Position numbers and translations under genes: made by a program
Shown here: piece by piece, positions 57,170 to 64,000 of the stretch
Position numbering within the stretch: position 1 is the stretch's first letter
Layout of the letters: the number at the start of each line of letters is the position of its first letter
Origin: Crocodylus rhombifer
Taxonomy: Eukaryota > Chordata > Crocodylia > Crocodylidae
Reading direction: 5' to 3'
NCBI GenBank assembly: GCA_038503035.1
Contig: JAVSML010024323.1
Location: 392,900 to 456,899, forward strand
DNA length: 64,000 nt
Notes under the pieces: model-generated
Told to the model about the DNA's origin: nothing
The model's input: the letters and a program-made list of their open reading frames with translations, nothing else
Database searches by the model: none

Positions 57170-58857
57170 GAGGTTGCTACCTTGCCCAGCAAGAGGGGAA
57201 GAAAACTCTCAAGTTCACTGGGAAAGATCTTGACCCACAGGCAGGAGTGGGCATGTACTCTGAGCTAGGGAAAGGAACACTAGGAAAGGAATTGGTGAGG
57301 AAGAGTCAATTCAAATGGAATTCTTCACAACACGCTGTAATCACACACTCCTTATTCCACCAAAAGAACAAATGGAAGACATAATTGATGCACCCCTGCT
57401 CAAAATACTGGCACCTGATTGACTACATTATAGTGTGCGCCTGGGACCATTGTGACATCTGTATCAATGGAGCTGTCCAGTGCAGATTTGCTGGACAGAT
57501 CATCATTTGAAATATTCAGTCATGTCCATTCATAGTACCCCAAAATTATGTAAACAAAATAAGGAACCAAGGATGAGATTCAATTCGAAGTGCTCAAAAG
57601 ACCCTGCTCAAAGCAATCTTCTCCAGCAGTGCCTGAGTGAGAAACTCCAAACTTCCTGATGAACTTGACACCATTGATCAGTAGGAGAGCCTCAAGAAAG
57701 GCATCTATGAGGCATGTGAACAATGTCTAGGCTTCTCCACAAGCTACATTGGGACAGGTTCAATGGGAATGAAAGGGAAATTTAAGCTCACTGACAGCAA
57801 GAAGGAGAGCATTCAAAGCTTGACAGAATACCATCAGCTCCAAACATAAGCAAGACACTTATCACTACATTAAAGCCATATAAAAAAAATTCAAGTTAAA
57901 GAACAAACAGTGGAAGGACAAAACCAAAAAAATTAAAACATTTTCTGGCAGCCATGGCATGTGTAGTTTCTTCAGTGCAACCAAAGCTATCTACAGGCCA
58001 AGTACACAAGAAGCTGTTCACCTGAGGTCCAAGGGTGGAACAAAACTCTTTAAAGATAGCTCTGCCATCAGCGCACACTGGAAGGCACACTTACAAAGAC
58101 AATAGCATCAAAGCCATAGTCAGAACACACTGTTAAGGACTACTCTGCAGATCCACCAGCTTATCAAGCGTCCTTCAAAGTCATTAAGATGATACAGAAC
58201 AGCACAGCATTTATTACTGATAGAACACCAGATGAAATGCATAAGGATGGAAAATAATTCTTCCCCCAACTATATGTTATTATTATGAAAAACCTGGAAA
58301 TAAGAACAGATTCCCACCAACTTGAAATATGTCAGAATTGTTACCATATTCAAGAAAGGAAATAGATTAAATTGCAGTAATTATTGTTATTTTGAACACA
58401 TAGCCAGAAAGAACCTCAACAGTATTCTTCTCAATAGACTCCCTTTTCTTGCTGAGAAGATTTTACCTGAGTCCCAATGTATTTTCAGACCATACAGAGG
58501 TACAACAGATACAATCTTTGTTGCTAGATAGCTGTAGAAGTTGTGCCATGAGCAACACATAGCTTTATATGGCCTTCAGTGACCTGAATAATGCATTTGA
58601 TTCAATCCACAGAGAGCCCTATAGAAAATCCTAAAAAGATCTGGACACTCACCATCATTAGTTATCATTATCAGACTCCTACATGACAACATGACAGGAA
58701 CTGTTCTAAGCAATGCCTCATAAACAGACCCCTTCATTCTTAGGGTGACTCTTGATTTGAAATTTCACAAAGCATTTGAAACACCACAAAAATTAAAATA
58801 CCTTTCTAATGCATCCCAAATCAACAAGCTGTTCCTCCATATATTACAGTTAGAGGG
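57170..58857 (+). pseudogene. Old endonuclease/RT LINE (non-CR1), 5' part
   Basis: The plus strand, in drifting frames, gives the end of an AP-type endonuclease (KYWHLIDYIIVCAWDHCDIC, 57390-57455). A linker (GIYEACEQCLGFSTSYIGTG, 57700-57755) and FFSATKAIYRPSTQEAVHLR (57970-58030) follow. The RT N-terminal half comes next (VRIVTIFKKGNRLNCSNY, LLNRLPFLAEKILPESQC, FRPYRGTTDTIFVAR at 58330-58530), with motif A traces ('CSTSIYGLQ' zone) after 58550. This order matches a vertebrate LINE family often annotated as endonuclease-reverse transcriptase with a C-terminal zinc finger. It is clearly not CR1, and I do not assign a clade name. CR1 copy N interrupts it at about 58857. Confidence 0.7.
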
Positions 58858-59451
58858 CAATTAGAGGATTGGCCCAAAAGAAATCTCATGAGGTTCAGCA
58901 AGGGCAAGTTCAAAGTTCTGCACTTAGAACAGGAGAATCCCATGCATTGCTAGAGGATTCCTCACTAGCGAAAGAATGTGGACAAGTTGGAGAGAGTCCA
59001 GCGGAGGACAAAACAAATGGTTCGTGGACTGGGACACATGACTTCTGAGCAGAAGCTGAAGGAACAGAGCTTATTTAGTCTGAAGGAGAGAAGACTGAGG
59101 GTAGATTTTATAACAGCCTTAACTAACTGAAAGTTGTTGCCAAAGAGGAGCTAGGCAGTTCTCAGTGGTGACAGATAACAGAACAAGGAACAGTGGTCTT
59201 AAGATGCAGCAAGGGAAGTTTAGGTTGGATATTAGGAAAAGCCTTCTCACTAGGAGAGTGGTGAAGCACTGGAATGGGTTACCTAGAGTGGTGGTGGAAT
59301 CTCCATCCTTGGAGATTTTTAAGGCCTGGCTCGACAAAGCCCTGGCTGGAACGATCTAGCTGGGGATGGGGATGCTTTGAGCAGGGGGTTGGACTAGATG
59401 ATTTCCTGAGGTCCCTTTGAACCCTATTTTTGTATGAGTGATATGATTTCT
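58858..59451 (+). mobile_element. CR1 LINE copy N, nested in the old LINE
   Basis: The copy starts inside the RT thumb region (WAKRNLMRFSKGKFKVLHLE) and suffers a deletion near 58960. It continues DKLERVQRRTKQMVRGLGH-type text and LFSLKERRLRVDF, then [20 protein letters not shown] and a C terminus LDKALAGTI with a stop at 59357-59359. The 3' end is 'gggttggactagatgatttc'. It is the same subfamily as copy C (12415-12988). The old LINE resumes directly afterwards. Confidence 0.8.
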
Positions 59452-60190
59452 AATTCCTGGAGAATGTTGAACATTTCCCCTACCTGGGATATTCAAAACC
59501 AAATAAAATTTGCCAATGCTGCCTATGAATACTTCCAAAACCATATCTTTGCTGGTTGTGGCATCAGGACACAAAGCAAACTTTAGTCTAGGAAGCTGTT
59601 GTCATTGCTACCCTGTTGTGCGGGTATGAAACTACGATGACAAATTAGAAGCACCTGAAAGCTTTGTATCAGCGATATTTTTGGAAAATCCTCCATATCA
59701 ACAGCAAAGACAGAAGAATGAATGCCAATATCCTGGCTCAAGCAAACACCATGCACATTGAAGCCATGTTTACATAGCACCACCATCTCCATTGGACAGG
59801 ACATGTCATAAGAATGCCTGACAACTAGTTTCCAAAACAGCTCCTACACTCCTGAATCAGCAGTGGTCACTGCTGTAGAGGTGAATTAAAGAAGGGATTT
59901 AAAGACACCTTATAGATCAGTCTGAAGAAAAGCAATTTGAACAGCACTACCTGGAAGACTCAAGAACTAAATCATCCCTAGTGGCACCATGATTTACAAC
60001 AAGGCATTGATCATGTTGAGAAAACTTGCCTCACTGTAGAGGCAGATAGCTGAGAGAGACAAAGGGAAAGAGCTATGACTTGACATCAGCAGGATATACT
60101 CCTTCCTCCCACAACTGTTTGCCATGTCTGTAGTCAAATGTGGATTTCACATCAGCCTCCTCAGTCATCTATGGACTCACTGATGCTTTT
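59452..60190 (+). pseudogene. Old endonuclease/RT LINE, 3' part with terminal C2H2 finger
   Basis: After the nested CR1 the protein resumes with VEHFPYLGYS. It then runs AVVIATLLCGYETT, LKALYQRYFWKILHINSKDR and HWTGHVIRMPDN (59790-59825), then GELKKGFKDTL and SLKKSNLN, and ends with CGFHISLLSHLWTH at 60130-60180. The last stretch matches the 'C..C...SRIGL.SHLRTH' finger that closes proteins of this LINE family, with the first Cys replaced. There are several stops (59587, 59775 and others). The finger probably binds nucleic acid during integration; that is inferred from its position, not shown. Confidence 0.7.
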
Positions 60191-60944
60191 CCTATTTACT
60201 GAAAGACAGTCATTCTCCTATTGAGGGACTGTTGACAAGTTTCTAGAACATCCTATCTGCGCTCTAAAGCAGCAAATCACTGCTTTTACACAAATCCTCT
60301 TTACTTAAATACACATTTGACAACCCCTACACTGTAACAACTCCTTGTGCTTTTTCACATTTTAAAGCACTCTCGTTTGGGATTTGTGATGATTTGTGAT
60401 GTTAAAAAATTCATCCATTTTTTAAATCTTAGTGACTTCTCATGTGTGCTTATCAACACTTCCTTAAAATTTCTGTTTAATAGGAAGATGCATTTTCTTT
60501 GAAAAGGATCTTAACTTGATAAACCAAATACATGTTCCTATATCTTACTTAATAAAGTTTTTAAAAGGTTATTTTTATGGAAAACATTCAAATTTTTGAC
60601 AAGCCCCCAAAATATATTCTGCTTTTATTTGTGTCAAAAATTTTTAACAGAAAAAAATTCTAACCAGCTTCATTCATATGCTTGTAATAGCCTCTAATGT
60701 GTAATGATTGTCATTACAGATAAAAAATGTAATCAAGCTGAAAAAAAAATTGTTCTTAAATTTTCTAAAATAATTGTTTCACTATTAATTATAGTTGATT
60801 GATAGATTGTTTCATACAAACCTGTGGTAGATCATGCTTTGCTGAATGGAGGAACATGTAAATAAATACTGGGAAACCGTACAGTCAAGCCAGTTAATGT
60901 ATGCATTAAAAAGCATCCTATCATGTCACTGCTAGTTTTGTGGC
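60191..60944. other. Non-coding AT-rich DNA, nothing recognised
   Basis: A/T-rich sequence after the old LINE. It may include its 3' untranslated end, but no boundary is visible. Confidence 0.5.
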
Positions 60945-61740
60945 AGGGTGTGGCAGGACACTGTGTGTGCCTGCCACTTTAAGGGCCTGGAGCTGGGAGC
61001 CACCAGGTGCCTGATGAAGGCGGCCATTTTGGATCTGAGGCTGCCCATATAAACACCGCAGTTTTGCTGTTGGGGCTCAGGCAGCAACATTTCTTGGCTA
61101 GAGGGCTGCTGATATCATCTGGAGGTAAGGGAGGAGCTAGAAGTGGAAGGATAGGAGGCTCCTGGTCCTGGGTACAACTTAAAACTGCACCCTGCCAAAA
61201 GTGGGTGGCCTGGTGGGGCTCCCAGTGGTGCAGGAGCCTCCAGGAAATACCAGGCCAGTTACTACCCCAGTGAAAGTGTAGTGGGGGCCTTAACCCCTAG
61301 CCCCCACAACTGAGTGGGTTACCCATTTGTGTGGAGGGCCTGGAAGGTGGACCCCATGGTGAAAGAGTACGGGCCATAGACTCAATGCCTGTCTGAACTT
61401 CCCCTGACTGGCCAATGCTGGGGCCAGGACCAAAAGGGTCGAAGGGCCAGGGGCCCACCATGAGGAATGCCCAAGAGCTGAAGGCCTGGGGTTCTAACTG
61501 GCCTGGAGGTGGGCCAGGGCTAGCAGCCAAAGGTCCTGGTGGAGGAATCATACCTGAAGGGGAAGCAGCTCAGGGAGCTATATTGCCCAGTATGAAGGCG
61601 GAAGAGACCGCCTAATGAAAGGAACCCAGGTGGGGTTTCCCCAGTAGGATTCTGCAGCCCAGTGGCATCAGGGCAGAAAATAGGCAGCCTCCCGCTTATT
61701 AACATCTACTAACTAAATATTAATAACAAAGTGTGGTGGG
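60945..61740 (+). mobile_element. Gypsy-type LTR and leader fragment
   Basis: Starts 'tgtggcaggacactgtgtg', has a 'gcggccattttggatc' word and a TATA-like 'catataaac' at 61047, then a transcript-start-like region and 'aggtaagggaggagc', and a long GC-rich purine-rich leader. Parts recur at 34152-34350. Order and composition fit the 5' LTR plus leader of a reptilian LTR retrotransposon in plus orientation, with no gag or pol after it. The right edge is uncertain. Confidence 0.5.
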
Positions 61741-62162
61741 CAAGAATGCAGATGGTTAGCCCAGGAACAGGTGGGCAGGCCACAGTGAGATTGGCCCCGA
61801 GCAGACCCCCTATTACACAGGGCTAAGTAAAGACACAAATCAAAAACTTAAAGTTGAGTGAGCAGATAAGTCTTGCAACAACTAAGATTCACCCAGCCCA
61901 AAAATTTCTTTTAGGCTTGAGAGAGAACTAGCTTGATTCACATGTGAATGTTTTGTCTCACAGGAAAACCAGTTCTGAAGATTGACAAGCCCATTGTCCC
62001 ACATGAAGTACCTGTGAAGTCTCCAAATTAACCCTTTGCCTCAGAACAAATCATGGCTAATTCAACTTAATTGCCATTTCAGCCTAGGGCCTTAGCACAA
62101 GTTACCTTAACATTATAAAGGCATTTAAAACAAGAACAGTCATTATGTGGTGAGTACCCTCT
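61741..62162. other. Non-coding DNA, nothing recognised
   Basis: Short spacer between the LTR-like block and the MITE. No frame or repeat was seen. Confidence 0.5.
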
Positions 62163-62502
62163 AAGGGTGCCTGTAGATATGTGGGGACATCTGTTCTAAC
62201 ATGCTGTAATTACAGCACATGGAAGCAGACTCTATTAATCGAGTCTGCTGGAGCATGCTAATTAGTACTTTCCAGCAGCCATAGTATCTCATGTATTCGG
62301 TGTCCACACACTTTAAAATGGCAGTGGGGGCAATTTAACTAAAGCTTATGAGTTTCAGCTTAAGCACCTCCACCATCATTTTGAAACAAGGGACACTGAA
62401 TATACTTGATGCTTTGGGTGCTTTTAATTAGAGCAGCACAGGAGAATCCCTCTAATTAAAGTACCACCCCTACCTCCAGAGCATGTGTAGAAGTGCCTTA
62501 AA
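62163..62502. mobile_element. Palindromic MITE family Y, copy 2
   Basis: Ends AAGGGTGCCTGTAGATATG and, in reverse complement, AAGGCACTTCTACACATG form an imperfect terminal inverted repeat. Internal landmarks match 26003-26372 in order (acatgctgtaattacagcac, agtctgctggagcatgc, aaatggcagtgggggca, gggacactgaat, ttttaattagagcagc). The word 'tgctgtaattacagca' is itself a perfect palindrome. It is non-coding, so a transposase from elsewhere would have moved it. Confidence 0.7.
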
Positions 62503-63974
62503 TGTTTTAAAGATAAGCTACTCAAAAGGAGGTTTTTATCTTGGAAATATTTTATCCATACAACCCAAGGTATTGTTTGGTCAGGAGGGAGAAAATGCTT
62601 TACTTTCATTTCTCCAGCATCCCAGGATGAACAGATCTCAATTGTTCTACCCCTACTTATGCTGCAGAACTTGAGTGGTGCCATCTCCGCTGAGAGCAAC
62701 TGTTTTGAGTTTAATTGCAGAGACCCCATCACTGCTCAACTTTAGCTTAAGCACAGAGACCCAAGGAGGTTGCTTCTCTGGGGCCCTGTGCTCTGGCCAA
62801 GGCCCAGCCACTCTGCTCTAAGCAGGGAGCAACCTCATTAGCAGGGATCTGAGTTTTCGGTTTCCCATGGAGAAATGGAAAAAAATGCAGACTTTTCCCT
62901 TTTAGCTGAGGAAAAATGTGGATTTTTATTTTTAACGGTGGAACACATGGATTTTTCACTTTTGCAAAGACCTCTCTGCAGGCTGGCAAAGTTCCAGCCT
63001 GCAAGAGACTGGGGGAGTGGGTGAAAGGTGGTCAGGCAGGGGTTGCCATGTGAATGTGCATGCTCACACATGCATGTGGCTGTCAGGTAGCTTAGAAAGC
63101 AGCTCCCACGGGGAAATTGGGGGAAGCAGAAGGGGGGATTGAGGCTGCCTAGGGGGAGAGTTGGGTAGCAGTGGGGCTGGGGCTTCTGTCCAGCTAGGGT
63201 GTTGCATGGGGCTTGGGGCCTGGGCACAGAATTTGAGGCCTCAGAACCCCAGCAGGGAGTGGACGGAGCTGCAGATGGAGGGAGGTGGGGCTGGCTACCT
63301 GCCACTGCATACGCTTCTGGGCCAGGGCAGGGAGGGCATGTGGCCCCCAGATCTGGGCACGGATTGAGAGCAGGATGCCTGCTGTGGGCTCGGGCTCCTC
63401 ACCTGCTGCCTTCCCCCCAGGGACTCTGCAGCCCAGGAAGGGGGGGGAAGCAGAGTTGTGCCCCTCGCTGCTGCTGGGTTGTCAAGGGCACCTTGCCATG
63501 GTACTCTGGCTGACTGTGCCACGTCCTACCTGCTGGGCTGCAGAGGATGCAGGAGAAAGGCAGCAGGGTGGGGAGGCCGAGCCTGCAGTGGGCAGCCCAC
63601 CCCCACTCTCCCTATGGGCTCTGCACTAGCTATGCCACCTCCCTATGTGGGAGAGGGGGAGCTGGGCTCTGCCATCTGCTCCACTGCAGCAGCTGCCACC
63701 TCCTGCAGGTGGCAGCGAGGGCTTGGGTGCTACTGTGGGGGCAAGGGGGGTGCAGACCTGGGTCCCTGGCCCCATAGCCTTGCCAGCTGGGGGTGCCCTC
63801 TAGCAGGGGTTGGGGGGCTGTAGGTGGAGAGAGGGGCTCCACTAGGGCCTAGGGGGCTGTGGGTATAGAGTGAGAAGCACCAGCAGGGCTGGCTAGGGGG
63901 TCTGTGGTTTAGAAGTGAGGGGCCTGGACTTGCATCTTGGTGAGTGAAGGGGGCAGGGGGAGCTCTGATTGTCC
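62503..63974. other. GC-rich, G-skewed low-complexity DNA
   Basis: From about 63100 the plus strand becomes G-rich with imperfect repeats of 'gggggctgtgggt' type at 63800-63960, similar in style to 38042-38200 beside the first gap. 62842 ('cagggatctgagttttcgg') could be the left end of a hAT-like element whose right end lies outside the window. Open frames here (up to ~155 codons on either strand) are composition artefacts. Confidence 0.4.
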
Positions 63975-64000
63975 ATGATGATGATGATGATGATGATGAT
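63975..64000. repeat. (GAT)n microsatellite running off the window
   Basis: At least eight uninterrupted atg/gat triplets reach the window end, so total length is unknown. Confidence 0.95.

Noticed and set aside
62842..64000. Possible hAT left end at 'cagggatctgag' with GC-rich body
   Set aside because: No right end or target duplication inside the window, so I did not call it as an element.
1..64000. CRISPR array, tRNA, rRNA, operon or phage features
   Set aside because: No regularly spaced identical repeats, no cloverleaf with A/B boxes that I could recognise, and all coding signals are eukaryotic transposable elements.

Overview
The window is vertebrate nuclear DNA and very probably reptilian. 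A crocodilian is the best fit and a turtle the main alternative. This rests on the many CR1 LINE copies of several subfamilies with 3' ends of the 'gggctggaagggacctcggg' type, together with Penelope-like elements (PLEs), Ty3/gypsy chromoviruses, hAT transposons and an R2-like LINE. Birds lack most of that combination. I found no host exon, tRNA, rRNA or CRISPR. Every coding region I can support belongs to a transposable element, and all but one stretch are visibly broken.

Layout. 1-8.4 kb is mostly unique AT-rich DNA, with one PLE 3' end (1.36-2.04 kb), one hAT-like element (2.94-3.25 kb) and a palindrome (5.8 kb). 8.4-13.7 kb is a CR1 cluster: a long minus-strand copy with a second CR1 nested in it, then a head-to-head minus/plus pair. 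13.7-30.3 kb is largely unique, interrupted by an LTR-like leader (18.9-19.7 kb), a TG microsatellite, a PLE tail (20.3-20.8 kb), an R2-like pol 3' end (22.1-22.8 kb), a TIR element (24.9-26.0 kb) and a palindromic MITE (26.0-26.4 kb).

30.3-36.2 kb is a dense nest. A CR1 with an almost open ORF2 has landed inside a hAT transposase gene. It is followed by LTR leader fragments and a head-to-head pair of PLE 3' ends. 37.0-46.9 kb holds an LTR-like block, a 400-N gap, another head-to-head CR1 pair, a second copy of the TIR element, a CR1 with an uninterrupted reverse transcriptase frame (41.8-43.0 kb), a short hAT MITE, and a MITE split by a CR1. 46.9-51.5 kb holds a hAT element with a good 8-bp target duplication and the longest CR1, with remains of ORF1 (SGNH esterase), endonuclease and RT. 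53.5-60.2 kb holds a second 400-N gap, a chromovirus that has lost its RT/RNase H interior, a CR1 fragment, and an old endonuclease/RT LINE ending in a C2H2 finger and itself split by a CR1. The end of the window is an LTR/leader, a MITE and GC-rich low-complexity DNA.

The elements do not form an operon or pathway. The biology here is successive insertion and decay. CR1 would have supplied its own RT, and the MITEs and short hAT copies would have depended on transposases encoded elsewhere. Nothing I saw is convincing as a new molecular system. The most useful observations are the recurrent head-to-head junctions of 5'-truncated retroelements, the foldback at a CR1 that lacks its 3' end, the CR1-in-hAT nest, the R2-like fragment, and the LINE carrying a terminal zinc finger.
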